DNA from: an uncultured Massilia sp. | GTDB taxonomy: Bacteria > Pseudomonadota > Gammaproteobacteria > Burkholderiales > Burkholderiaceae | Direction: 5' to 3' | NCBI GenBank assembly: GCA_946886065.1 | Contig: CAMPHU010000001.1 | Span: forward strand, 20,580 to 84,579 | Length of the DNA: 64,000 nt | In this document: positions 34,401-41,842 of the stretch, one piece after another | Position numbering within the stretch: the first letter of the stretch is position 1 | How the letters are laid out: every line of letters begins with the position of its first letter | Notes under the pieces: generated by a model | Seen by the model: the letters and a program-made list of their open reading frames with translations, nothing else | Told to the model about the DNA's origin: nothing | Databases searched by the model: none | Made by a program: the position numbers and the translations under genes

Positions 34401-34607
34401 GGCCTTCTTCGCTTCGCCGTGCGCGCGCACCACGCCGGCCAGCGAGCACTCGTCGGTCAGTGCCAGCGCGAAGTACCCGAGCTTCACCGCGCGCATCACC
34501 AGTTCCTCCGCGTGCGAGGCGCCCTGCAGGAAGGAAAAGTTGGACATGCAGAACAGCTCCGCATATTGCGGCAGCACCTGAGGAGATGGAATATCGGTGG
34601 CGGTCAT
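31425..34607 (-). CDS. dnaE2: Error-prone DNA polymerase DnaE2 (ImuC)
   Basis: A 1060-residue C-family polymerase. Seen in order: PHP domain beginning YAELFCMSNFSFLQGASHAE, the palm with CQGRGSAANSAVCYCLGITE and the catalytic aspartates of PDIDVDF (D402, D404, D406), KVDVLALGML, the helix-hairpin-helix region near residue 860, and a C-terminal OB domain (GVLFMTLEDETGNVNVIVWP). DnaE2 performs mutagenic translesion synthesis after DNA damage, normally with ImuA and ImuB. Neither is adjacent here. The start at 34607 is chosen because the family begins close to the PHP motif. A perfect LexA box lies 45-64 bases upstream. Confidence 0.96.
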   Translation of the reverse strand: MTATDIPSPQVLPQYAELFCMSNFSFLQGASHAEELVMRAVKLGYFALALTDECSLAGVVRAHGEAKKAGLPLVIGAHFHLKRRDGSPALSLILLAQNRNGYGNLSELITLGRMRAAKGEYFLTLDDLAEPDQAHAHLKHMPDCLAILLPAYPGHEAQDVDRLHAQAAWMATTFPGRAWLGLTLLHRAFDEAHRATVEEVGWQHGLPITALGQVVMHVRSRKPLQDTLTATRLGKPVAECGYGLAQNAEQHLRARLRLANIYTREALAETLRIARLCTFSLDELRYEYPDEVVPPGHTASSYLRAETYIGAHRRFREGIPAKVQAQIEHELGLIADMKYEHYFLTVYDIVRFARSQNILCQGRGSAANSAVCYCLGITEVDPARASLLFERFISKERNEPPDIDVDFEHQRREEVIQYIYGKYGRERAALAAVVISYRPKSALRDSGRALGIDLAIVEKVAKMHHWFDSRADLLGRLAESGLDPEAPLSQQWATLAQQLLNFPRHLSQHPGGFVIAQGKLSRLVPIENAAMEERSVIQWDKNDLEELGLMKVDVLALGMLSMMRRGLELVGQRYGDVFEMQDIPADDAATYDMICAADTVGVFQIESRAQMSMLPRMQPRQFYDLVIEVAVVRPGPIQGGMVHPYLRRRQGLDPVHYPSPEMKVALERTLGVPIFQEQVMQVAILGAGFTPGEADQLRRAMAAWKRKGGLEQYYDRIVGGMLERGYELSFAESIFSQIQGFGEYGFPESHAASFALLAYASSWLKCHEPAAFLCALLNSQPMGFYSPSQLVQDARRHGIEVRPSDVTISGWDSALEELDPADRSRQPAVRLGLSLQRGMKREVAERIEEARAIRPFESVADLARRARLDRGDLQVLAGANALRSLAGHRREALWQAVGAVPDRDLLRPTTVQEDTPRLAAPSEGEEIVGDYRAQGLTLGRHPLALLRPQLLARRFMPASALMDYQNGQLARACGMVTVRQRPGTAKGVLFMTLEDETGNVNVIVWPSLVEQQRHEVLNAPLLGVYGIWQKEGEVRHLVAKRLVDMSHLLGGLHAPSRDFC

Positions 34608-34651
34608 CGGCTCCGGCACGGCTGGGCTACAATCCTTAAGCAAAACAACAA

Positions 34652-34671
34652 TACTGTATGAATATACAGTA
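34652..34671. promoter_or_regulatory. LexA (SOS) box
   Basis: TACTGTATGAATATACAGTA is a full palindrome with the CTGT-N8-ACAG core of the proteobacterial LexA operator (core at 34654-34669). It lies between the divergent dnaE2 and phzF-like genes and can repress both; SOS control of dnaE2 is the known pattern. Confidence 0.92.
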
Positions 34672-34704
34672 TAACCGACCAACGACACACAGCAAGAGAG
34701 AACG

Positions 34705-35499
34705 ATGCGCATCCATGCCCTGCTTTGCTTCGGCCAGCACCCCGGCGACGGCAACCCCGCCCTGGTGATCGAAGACGATCCACGCGGCCAGGCCGAGCGC
34801 GCCGCCTTCGCGCGCGAGCGCAACACGACCTGCGTCTGGATCGATCCCGCCACCGAAGCGGGCATCGCAGGCGTGGTCGACTACTTCTATCCCCACGCCC
34901 GCAGTCCCTTGTGCGTGCACGCGACGCTGGCGGTGGCCCAGGTGCTGTTCGCGCGCGCTCCCGGAGCCGCGATGCTGGCGGTCCGCACCGCGATGCGCAG
35001 CCAGCGCCTGGGACTGGTGCGCGAGGACGGCGACTACTTCGTGCAGATGGATGTCCAGGAAGCGGCCCAGCCCGCGCTCGGCGGCGAACAGCTGGCGCGC
35101 CTGCTGGCGGCGCCGCACCTGGTGACCGCATCGAAGCCGCGCGCGGCCTCGATCGGCAGCCCGAAGCTCCTCGTGGAGGTGAAGGACGCGGACAGCCTGC
35201 ACGCACTCGTGCCCGACCTCGCCGCCATCACCGCCTGGAGCAGGGAGACCGGCGTGAACGGCATGTACGTATACTGCCGGCGCGCGGATGGACGCTACGA
35301 AGGACGCAACTTCAACCACCTCGACCATGCACTGGAAGACAGCGCCACCGGCGTTGCGGCGGGCGCGCTGACGGCGCTGCTGGGACAGGGAATCAGCTTG
35401 CTGCAAGGCCGCGCGACCGGGCGCAGCTGCCTGATCCGCACCCGCTACGCCGATGGCATGGTCTTCGTCGGCGGACGGGTCGAAGCGGCAGGCGGATAG
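34705..35499 (+). CDS. PhzF-family protein, catalytic Glu not conserved
   Basis: A 264-residue protein of the PhzF isomerase/epimerase-like fold, two similar halves. Seen: GNPALVIEDD, FYPHARSPLCVHATLAVAQV (retaining the family histidine) and HALEDSATGVAAGALTALLG, the counterpart of the DPVTGSAHC loop. In PhzF the catalytic glutamate sits in an LSE(S/T)TF motif; here the matching stretch reads ERNTTCVWI, so the glutamate is missing. Function is therefore unclear; most PhzF-like proteins are uncharacterised. GAGAG precedes the ATG. It shares its upstream region, including the LexA box, with dnaE2. Confidence 0.8.
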   Translation: MRIHALLCFGQHPGDGNPALVIEDDPRGQAERAAFARERNTTCVWIDPATEAGIAGVVDYFYPHARSPLCVHATLAVAQVLFARAPGAAMLAVRTAMRSQRLGLVREDGDYFVQMDVQEAAQPALGGEQLARLLAAPHLVTASKPRAASIGSPKLLVEVKDADSLHALVPDLAAITAWSRETGVNGMYVYCRRADGRYEGRNFNHLDHALEDSATGVAAGALTALLGQGISLLQGRATGRSCLIRTRYADGMVFVGGRVEAAGG

Positions 35500-35541
35500 G
35501 GCTTTTCGTCATGCTGCTTGAATGATTTGAGCTTATATCAT

Positions 35542-35553
35542 TACAACGTTGTA
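35542..35553. promoter_or_regulatory. 12-bp perfect palindrome upstream of the TonB-dependent receptor
   Basis: TACAACGTTGTA is perfectly symmetric around a central CG, a shape typical of LacI-family operators. It lies about 70 bases before the GTG start, in an AT-rich stretch that probably holds the promoter. The cognate regulator is not identified. Confidence 0.45.
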
Positions 35554-35623
35554 TTAACGATACAGAGCCATGGTGACTAAAGGGTCAATTGATTAGTATT
35601 CAATTTTCCCCCGGAGAAAATCT

Positions 35624-38017
35624 GTGCTCAAACTCAAACTGATTCCCCAGTCGCTCGTGCTTGCCCTGTACGGCGGCGCCGCCCTCGCTTCCCTGCTTCC
35701 CGCCGCCGCCTTCGCACAAAGCGCAGCGCCGGCCGTCACCGGCGATGTCGCCACCGTCAGCGTGGTCGGCTCGCGCCGCGTCGGCAACGCCTCGTCCACC
35801 GACACCCCGGTGCCGGTCGACTTCATCCCCATGACCAAGGCGGCCGAACAAGGCGGCCAGTTCGACCTGGCGCAGGCGCTGACCAACATTTCGCCCTCGT
35901 TCAACTCGACCCGCCAGACCGGCGCGGACGGCGCCGACCTGATCGACTCGGCCGCCCTGCGCGGCCTGGGCTCGGACCAGACCCTGGTGCTGGTCAACGG
36001 CAAGCGCCGCCACACCGTGGCGCTGGTGAACCTGTTCGGCGCCCGCAACCGCGGCAATACCGGCACCGACATGAATGCCATCCCGCTGCTGGCGATCAAG
36101 AACGTGCAGGTGCTGCGCGACGGCGCCGCCGCGCAATACGGCTCGGACGCGATCGCGGGCGTGATCAACATCGAACTGAAGAAGAACCTGGGCTGCGAAT
36201 CGGTGCTGGGCTACGGCCAGTACACCGAAGGCGACGGCGAGAACTGGCTGGCCTCGGCGTACTGCGGCGTGGCCGTGGCGGGCGGCGTGCTGGGCATCAC
36301 CGGCGAATGGTACGACCGCGGCCGCTCGAACCGCTCGGAGCCGGGCAACCCGCGCATCATCGGCGACACCAAGTCCGAGAACCAGACCATCTACCTGAAC
36401 GGCGAATTCCCGACCGGTCCCGGCAAGTTCTACTTCACCGCGGGCGCGCAGAAGCGCGACGCCTCGTCGGCGGCCTGGGCGCGCGAAGGCGTGGGCTCGG
36501 AGGACATCCCGTCGCGTAACTCGGCGGCCATGTACCCGGACGGCTTCGTCCCCTTCATCGATGGCGACGTCGACGACCGCTGGGGCACCGTGGGCTACCG
36601 CTGGCAAGTGGGCGAATGGAATGCCGACCTGTCACAGACCTACGGCTACAACCGCCTGATGTACAACATCAACAACACCCTGAACGCCTCGATCGCCAAC
36701 CTCGACTTGCTGAATGGCGGCCCGGGCCGCAGCGCCTCGGCCTTCGACGCGGGCGGCTTCTCGTTCCGCCAGGCGACCACCAACCTGGACTTCAGCCGCT
36801 TCTACAACGGCGTCCTGAACGGCATGAACGTGGCCTTCGGCCTGGAGCACCGCCGCGAGAACTACAAGATCTTCGCCGGCGAACCGGGTTCCTGGATCGA
36901 CGCCGACGGCGTGGGCGTGGGCGGCAATGCCGGCAGCCAGGGCTTCCCGGGCTTCCAGCCGGGCGACGCGACCGACAGCGACCGTCACAGCAGCGCCGCC
37001 TACATCGACATCGAGACCGACGTCAGCGACCGCTTCAAGGTCCAGACCGCGTTGCGCCACGAGCGCTATTCGGACTTCGGTTCGACCACTACCGGCAAGC
37101 TGGCCGGCTCCTACCGCGTGACCCCGAGCGTGCTGCTGCGCGCCTCGGCCAGCACCGGCTTCCGCGCGCCCTCGCTGCAGCAGGTGCACTTCTCGTCGAC
37201 CTTCACCGACTTCGTCAGCGGCGTACCGCTGGACGTGGTGCTGGCGCCGAACGGCGGCCCGGTGGCGAATGCCGCCGGCATCCCGCAGCTCAAGGATGAA
37301 GAATCGAAGAGCTTCACCGCGGGCATCACCTGGTCGCCGACCCAGTCGACCTCGGTGACGGCCGACCTGTACCGCATCGACATCGACGACCGCATCGTGC
37401 TGTCGGGCCGCTTCGATGAAGAGAACTACCCGGCGCTGGGCGCCACCCTGCGACAGCTGGGCGTGGGCCAGGCGCAGTTCTTCGTCAACTCGGTGGACAC
37501 CAAGACGCAGGGCCTGGACCTGACGGTGTCGAACCGCGCCGACCTGGGCGCCGGCAAGCTGAGCACCTTCCTGGCCATGAACTTCAGCAAGACCGAAGTA
37601 AGGAACGTGAAGGCCCCGGCCGCGCTGGCGGGCTTCGAGGACGTGCTGCTGTCCGAGCGCGAGCGCCTGTTCATCGAGGAAGGCGCGCCGCGCCGCAAGG
37701 CCACCCTGGGCTTCGACTACAGCCTGAACAAGTTCGAGACCTCGCTGCGCATCATCCACTTCGGTCCGCAGACCCTGGGCACCTTCTCGGGCCCGCCGGT
37801 GCCGAACCAGAAGTACGACGCCAAGACCTCGGCCGACCTGTCCTTCACCTGGGCCTTCACCGACAAGACCAAGCTGACGGTCGGCGGCACCAACATCTTC
37901 GACGTCAAGCCGACGGCACAGGATCCGAACGAAACCGACAACGGCTTCAAGTACGAGAGCGTGCAGTTCGGCCTGAATGGCGCATCGGTGTTCGCGCGCC
38001 TGTCGCACAAGTTCTGA
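35624..38017 (+). CDS. TonB-dependent outer-membrane receptor
   Basis: A 797-residue receptor that starts with GTG; GGAG lies about 7 bases upstream. Signal peptide MLKLKLIPQSLVLALYGGAA ends near AFAQS. The plug domain runs to about residue 190, with QTLVLVNGKRRH and VLRDGAAAQYGSDAIAGVIN (both signatures). The barrel ends in the terminal-aromatic FARLSHKF. Substrates of this class include siderophores, cobalamin and oligosaccharides; nothing nearby fixes the ligand. An independent terminator follows directly. Confidence 0.95.
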   Translation: MLKLKLIPQSLVLALYGGAALASLLPAAAFAQSAAPAVTGDVATVSVVGSRRVGNASSTDTPVPVDFIPMTKAAEQGGQFDLAQALTNISPSFNSTRQTGADGADLIDSAALRGLGSDQTLVLVNGKRRHTVALVNLFGARNRGNTGTDMNAIPLLAIKNVQVLRDGAAAQYGSDAIAGVINIELKKNLGCESVLGYGQYTEGDGENWLASAYCGVAVAGGVLGITGEWYDRGRSNRSEPGNPRIIGDTKSENQTIYLNGEFPTGPGKFYFTAGAQKRDASSAAWAREGVGSEDIPSRNSAAMYPDGFVPFIDGDVDDRWGTVGYRWQVGEWNADLSQTYGYNRLMYNINNTLNASIANLDLLNGGPGRSASAFDAGGFSFRQATTNLDFSRFYNGVLNGMNVAFGLEHRRENYKIFAGEPGSWIDADGVGVGGNAGSQGFPGFQPGDATDSDRHSSAAYIDIETDVSDRFKVQTALRHERYSDFGSTTTGKLAGSYRVTPSVLLRASASTGFRAPSLQQVHFSSTFTDFVSGVPLDVVLAPNGGPVANAAGIPQLKDEESKSFTAGITWSPTQSTSVTADLYRIDIDDRIVLSGRFDEENYPALGATLRQLGVGQAQFFVNSVDTKTQGLDLTVSNRADLGAGKLSTFLAMNFSKTEVRNVKAPAALAGFEDVLLSERERLFIEEGAPRRKATLGFDYSLNKFETSLRIIHFGPQTLGTFSGPPVPNQKYDAKTSADLSFTWAFTDKTKLTVGGTNIFDVKPTAQDPNETDNGFKYESVQFGLNGASVFARLSHKF

Positions 38018-38035
38018 GTCGCGGGACTCGTCATG

Positions 38036-38064
38036 AAAAAGGCTCCGCTTGCGGAGCCTTTTTT
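38036..38064. terminator. Bidirectional Rho-independent terminator
   Basis: AAAAA, GGCTCCGC, TT, GCGGAGCC and TTTTTT: an 8-bp stem with a 2-base loop flanked by A and T runs. It serves the TonB-dependent receptor gene on the plus strand, and overlaps the stop codon of the converging minus-strand gene. Confidence 0.9.
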
Positions 38065-39505
38065 ATTGCAGCGCCGGTCGCCGGCGGTTCGCCAGTTCGG
38101 CGCTGTCGCCCAGGAGCAGCAGGTCCTCGCTCAGGGACTGGAGCGCCTGCTCGCGGCGCGCCTCGCGCTCTTCCCGGCTCTCCTCGCGCGCCTCGCCGTC
38201 CCGGCCCGCCCGATACGGATCCAGGATCGCGACCAGGTCCCTGAGCAGCTGCTGTTGCGCCGGCGCCGTCGTATCGGACATCATCCTGCCCAGCACGTAC
38301 TCGCGCACGCGTTCGGATTGCTCGGCCGACTGCTCCAGCCTGGCCAGGCGCAGCTTGCCGTCCCTGCGCTCCAGGGTGGCATCGCTGCGCGCGGTATCGT
38401 CGATCTCGCGATACCGGTAGTTCTGGGACTCGGACGAAAAATTGAAGGCCAGCTGGCCGCCTTCGCGCAGCGGTTCGTGGAACTGCGCGCTGAGCCTGGA
38501 GCGCTGGCTCTGGGCCAGCGAGCGGTCCGCCCACGAGGCGCCTCCGATCCGCGTTTCCTGCGCCACCTCGTAGTGGAAGCCGTCGACCTCGCTCAGGCGG
38601 GCCGGATTGATGCGCTGGGGAGCCTGGGTGACGGATGCGCTGAAATCCGCCAGCCCGGTCAGGACCGCATGCTCTTCCCGCGCCAGGGCCCGGGACGCGT
38701 CGGCGGGCGCATCGCGGCTGGCCGTGCGGCTCAGGTCTGAAAACGCATCCCTGAACATCGCCGTCAAGTGTGCGTCCCCATGGCCGCGCCGGGCGGCCTG
38801 GTCGAACTGCTTCAGGTAGCTGGCGATCGCCTTGTCCTGCTGCTGCCGGGTTCCCAGGGCTTCCGGCATGCCGGTTTTCACGCTCAGGTCCAGCGTGCCG
38901 GCGGGGCTGTCGACGTGCACGCTGCGCTGCTCGCCATCGATATGGAAGTCCAGCGTCTGGATCTCCGGCGGCACCGTGGGCAGCGTCACCGCCGCATGGA
39001 GCTCGATCGACTGCAGCAGGCCGCCGTCGAGGCGCGACAGCTTCCCCAGCCGGAGCTGGGGCGTGTCCATGGCCATGCCGTCGATGGCATCCTGGAAGCC
39101 TTCCGCCAGGCCGGCCAGGGCCGCGCGTTCGTCCTCGCTCAATTCGGCATCGGCGCCGATCCGCACCAGGAGTTCGTTGCCGCGGCTGGCGAGGCCGAGG
39201 GTGACGGTCGCGCCGCCGGCGGTGACGACGTTCAGGGAGAACCCGTGGTCCACATCGTCCGGCAACGGCGGCGGCTCGATCGCGGCGACCGGCCCGCTGC
39301 CGAACGCCTCCAGCAGTGCGCTCCCCGCGTCCCTGAAGCGCAGCCACGCGGGCATGCGCTGCGCGCTGGCCAGCCCGTCCGTACTGAGCGTGACGATGGA
39401 GGACGGCGCCGCGTCGGCCATCGAGGGCGCGGCGGCCCGGTTGAGCGGGCCGGGAGAATAGGAAACGGCGGACCGCAGCGCGGGCAGGGTCGGAATGCTG
39501 GTCAT
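38063..39505 (-). CDS. Unknown 480-residue protein
   Basis: No family recognised. There is no signal peptide or membrane segment. The middle is rich in Asp, Ser and Leu with periodic hydrophobics, and one part (QTLDFHIDGEQRSVHVDSPA) looks like beta strands. The last 70 residues form a highly charged helix (REESREEREARREQALQSL), likely coiled coil. Its codon use matches the neighbours, and a terminator overlaps its end, so it is probably a real gene. Its location between a receptor gene and a membrane protein gives no clue to its role. Confidence 0.6.
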   Translation of the reverse strand: MTSIPTLPALRSAVSYSPGPLNRAAAPSMADAAPSSIVTLSTDGLASAQRMPAWLRFRDAGSALLEAFGSGPVAAIEPPPLPDDVDHGFSLNVVTAGGATVTLGLASRGNELLVRIGADAELSEDERAALAGLAEGFQDAIDGMAMDTPQLRLGKLSRLDGGLLQSIELHAAVTLPTVPPEIQTLDFHIDGEQRSVHVDSPAGTLDLSVKTGMPEALGTRQQQDKAIASYLKQFDQAARRGHGDAHLTAMFRDAFSDLSRTASRDAPADASRALAREEHAVLTGLADFSASVTQAPQRINPARLSEVDGFHYEVAQETRIGGASWADRSLAQSQRSRLSAQFHEPLREGGQLAFNFSSESQNYRYREIDDTARSDATLERRDGKLRLARLEQSAEQSERVREYVLGRMMSDTTAPAQQQLLRDLVAILDPYRAGRDGEAREESREEREARREQALQSLSEDLLLLGDSAELANRRRPALQ

Positions 39506-39572
39506 GATGACTTAACGACAAAACGGCCCGCGAACTTGAGCGCCGCCCCCGCTCCCGCGCAAGCTGCCCGTT

Positions 39573-40064
39573 TCAGCGCAGGGCGCGGCGCCGCAGCTGC
39601 AGCAGCTGGTAGCCGGTGCCGAGCAGGAACAGCACGAACATGCCGGCCAGCGCCAGCTGTACCGGCGCCGATTCGGGACCGTGGCCGATCGGATCGCCCG
39701 CCGGCAGGCGGCTCAGGGTTTCGTTGGTGCCAGGGACCATCAGGAGCATGAAACTGAAGGACATCAGCCCCACCTGCACATAGGCGGCCGAGCGGCCGAG
39801 GAAGGCGATGCGCGGTGCCAGCGTGGCGGCCGCCATCACGAGCAGGGTCAGCAGGCCCAAGGCGTGGCCGGGATTGAAGCCGCCGGTGCTCGACAACGCG
39901 AAGGCGGTGACGACGGACGCGAGCATGCCGAGCCAGTACAGCTTGCCGGCACGCGTGCCCGGATCGATTTTCCCGTAGCGGCAGAAGGCGAACAGGCCCG
40001 CGGCGACGGGAACCAGGCTCAAGGCCGTGTGGACGATGCCGGCAATCGACAGGGGAAGCGCCAT
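39573..40064 (-). CDS. Small integral membrane protein under TetR control
   Basis: A 163-residue protein with about four hydrophobic helices: residues 5-28, 45-60 (LGMLASVVTAFALSSTGGFN), 70-90 and 140-158. The layout recalls DUF2306-like predicted membrane proteins; function unknown. The start at 40064 has AAGGAG about 7 bases upstream. The TetR-family gene lies upstream on the same strand, and a palindromic operator lies in between, so expression is probably repressed by that regulator. Confidence 0.7.
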   Translation of the reverse strand: MALPLSIAGIVHTALSLVPVAAGLFAFCRYGKIDPGTRAGKLYWLGMLASVVTAFALSSTGGFNPGHALGLLTLLVMAAATLAPRIAFLGRSAAYVQVGLMSFSFMLLMVPGTNETLSRLPAGDPIGHGPESAPVQLALAGMFVLFLLGTGYQLLQLRRRALR

Positions 40065-40089
40065 GATGAACTCCTTTTTCGTAATTTGA

Positions 40090-40105
40090 CCTACTAGTCG
40101 GTAGG
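40090..40105. promoter_or_regulatory. TetR-type operator before the membrane protein gene
   Basis: CCTACTAGTCGGTAGG is a near-palindrome 26 bases upstream of the membrane-protein start. Fourteen of its bases recur, reverse-complemented, at 40754-40767 just before the TetR gene. Confidence 0.75.
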
Positions 40106-40167
40106 CGAACGGTTTCAAAAAATGGCCATGCAAACATGGCCAAGAATCACAAGGACAATAGAAGCAA

Positions 40168-40743
40168 TCAGGTCCTGCTCAGTCTGCCGATGGCGTCGCC
40201 AACCACGGCGGCAAACACATCGGCCGAACCGTACACGCGCGCCGACAGCATGGCGCCGTGCACGTTCGCCATGAAGGCGTCCGCTTCGGCCGCGGCGCCG
40301 CGCGGCAGCACCAGCTTGCCTTCCGCCTCCCCCTTCTCCAGGGTGGCCGCCAGCCAGGCGGCGAGGTCGCGGAAGTGCAGTTTCACTTCCGCAGCAAGCT
40401 CTTCCGGCAGCGACAGCAGCTCGGCCGCCAGCAAGGCGCACAGGCAGAACGGCGCGCGGTCGTCGCGGATGCAGGCTTCCCAATAGCCGGCGTAGGCGCG
40501 CAGCTGGGCCAGCGGGTCGGGCACGGCCGCCGACAGCTGCGCGAGGCCGCTCCGCGCCTGCTCCCGGTAGCGGATCAACAACTGCCGCACCAGCTCGGCC
40601 TTCGTCGCGAAGTGAAAATGGATACTGGGTTTCTTCACCAGGACCACGTCCGCGATGTCGGCATAGCTGAAACCGTGATAACCCTGCTGCACGATCAGCT
40701 GCTGGGCCGTATCGAGGATGCGTTGTGCGGTATCGGTGCTCAT
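40168..40743 (-). CDS. TetR/AcrR-family transcriptional repressor
   Basis: A 191-residue TetR protein. The N-terminal HTH is seen in ILDTAQQLIVQQGYHGFSYA with DIADVVLVKKPSIHFHFATK, the three-helix family signature. The C-terminal ligand domain begins with RAPFCLCALLAAELLSLPEE, a segment shared with TetR regulators that sense electrophiles or quinones through cysteines. The matching operator sites upstream of itself and of the membrane-protein gene point to local and self control. Confidence 0.93.
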   Translation of the reverse strand: MSTDTAQRILDTAQQLIVQQGYHGFSYADIADVVLVKKPSIHFHFATKAELVRQLLIRYREQARSGLAQLSAAVPDPLAQLRAYAGYWEACIRDDRAPFCLCALLAAELLSLPEELAAEVKLHFRDLAAWLAATLEKGEAEGKLVLPRGAAAEADAFMANVHGAMLSARVYGSADVFAAVVGDAIGRLSRT

Positions 40744-40753
40744 GGACCCAATA

Positions 40754-40773
40754 TACCGACTAGTAGGTAGGTA
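40754..40773. promoter_or_regulatory. TetR-type operator upstream of the TetR gene
   Basis: TACCGACTAGTAGGTAGGTA lies 11 bases before the TetR start. The first 14 bases are the reverse complement of the operator at 40090-40105; the extra GTAGG may be an additional half-site. Confidence 0.72.
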
Positions 40774-40898
40774 CGCAAGCCGTTTTTTCGATGGTGTGCC
40801 TTCCTTGGTTTCGTCGGCCGGACAGGCGTTTCGTCGGAAAGCGCAGGCGCCGCGCGCCCTTCGCGGCGACACTGGCGTTTTCGACACGGGAGCGCATC

Positions 40899-41777
40899 AT
40901 GAGCAAGCGAGCAGTCTTCCTGTTCTACCTGTCCTGTGCCGGCGCCTGGGCGGCCGGGGCACCTCCCCTGCCGGAACCCTGCCGCCTGGCCGCGGCGCCG
41001 CGCGCGCAGTTCGCCGTCCGGATTCCCTTCTACGTGGTCGACGGGCGCATCTATGTCCAGGCCCGCGCCAACGGGCGCGGCCCCTTCCGCTTCGCCGTCG
41101 ACACGGGCGCCAGCGGCCTGGGCCGCGCTGACGCGAGCCTGGTCGCCGCGCTCGGCCTGCAGCGCCAGGGCCGCACCGCTACGTCGGACGGCGTGCAGGC
41201 CGCCGCGGTCGACACCGTGCATCTCGATTCGCTCGAACTGGAGGGCTTGTCCCGCAAGGATCTGGAGGTCATCACCCGCGACTACAGCAGCCGGATGGCC
41301 GCCGGCGCCGCCTTCCACGGCATCCTCGGCCGCGACTTCTTCGCGGACGGCCTGCTGATCCTGGACTACCCGAACAAGACCCTGTCGTTCAGCCGCACCC
41401 TGTCGCTGCCCGCCGCGGGAGAACACATCCTCAGGTACGAACGCGCATTCCGCGTGCCTGTCACCATCGGCGCAGTGCGAACCGAAGGCAACCTGGACAC
41501 CGGCGCCAACGTCAGCTTCGTGCTGCCCCAGGCGCTCTACGACCAGGTCGGCACGGCCCCGCTGGAGCAGGCGGGACAAGGCAGGCTGACGAATACGCGC
41601 ATCGACACCATGCGCGCGGTCGTCCCCGGCCCGTTCAGGATCGGCGCCGCCAGCGTCAAGGACGTGGAAGTGCGCGTTTCCGCGCGCTTCCCCGAGCTGC
41701 TCGTCGGTGCGCACGTCCTGCAGCACTACGCACTGATGATCGACCAGCGCTCGCGCAGCATCGCGCTATGCCCCTGA
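40899..41777 (+). CDS. Retropepsin-like aspartic protease, secreted
   Basis: A 292-residue protein with a signal peptide (MSKRAVFLFYLSCAGAWAAG). It carries two DTG motifs: FAVDTGASG at about residue 66 and GNLDTGANV at about 195. Single-chain proteins with two such motifs fold as a pepsin-like pair of lobes, each giving one catalytic Asp. Bacterial members of this group (COG3577-like and relatives) are periplasmic; targets are mostly unknown. GGGAG precedes the start. No operon partner. Confidence 0.82.
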   Translation: MSKRAVFLFYLSCAGAWAAGAPPLPEPCRLAAAPRAQFAVRIPFYVVDGRIYVQARANGRGPFRFAVDTGASGLGRADASLVAALGLQRQGRTATSDGVQAAAVDTVHLDSLELEGLSRKDLEVITRDYSSRMAAGAAFHGILGRDFFADGLLILDYPNKTLSFSRTLSLPAAGEHILRYERAFRVPVTIGAVRTEGNLDTGANVSFVLPQALYDQVGTAPLEQAGQGRLTNTRIDTMRAVVPGPFRIGAASVKDVEVRVSARFPELLVGAHVLQHYALMIDQRSRSIALCP

Positions 41778-41842
41778 CGAACCGGCCCCCAGCGGCTCTG
41801 CTATAGTCGATAGCTCCGCACAATCGGTCCGCCCGCAAGTCA

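Noticed and set aside
34705..35499. Phenazine biosynthesis gene
   Set aside because: Only the PhzF fold is present; no other phz gene is nearby and the catalytic Glu is missing.
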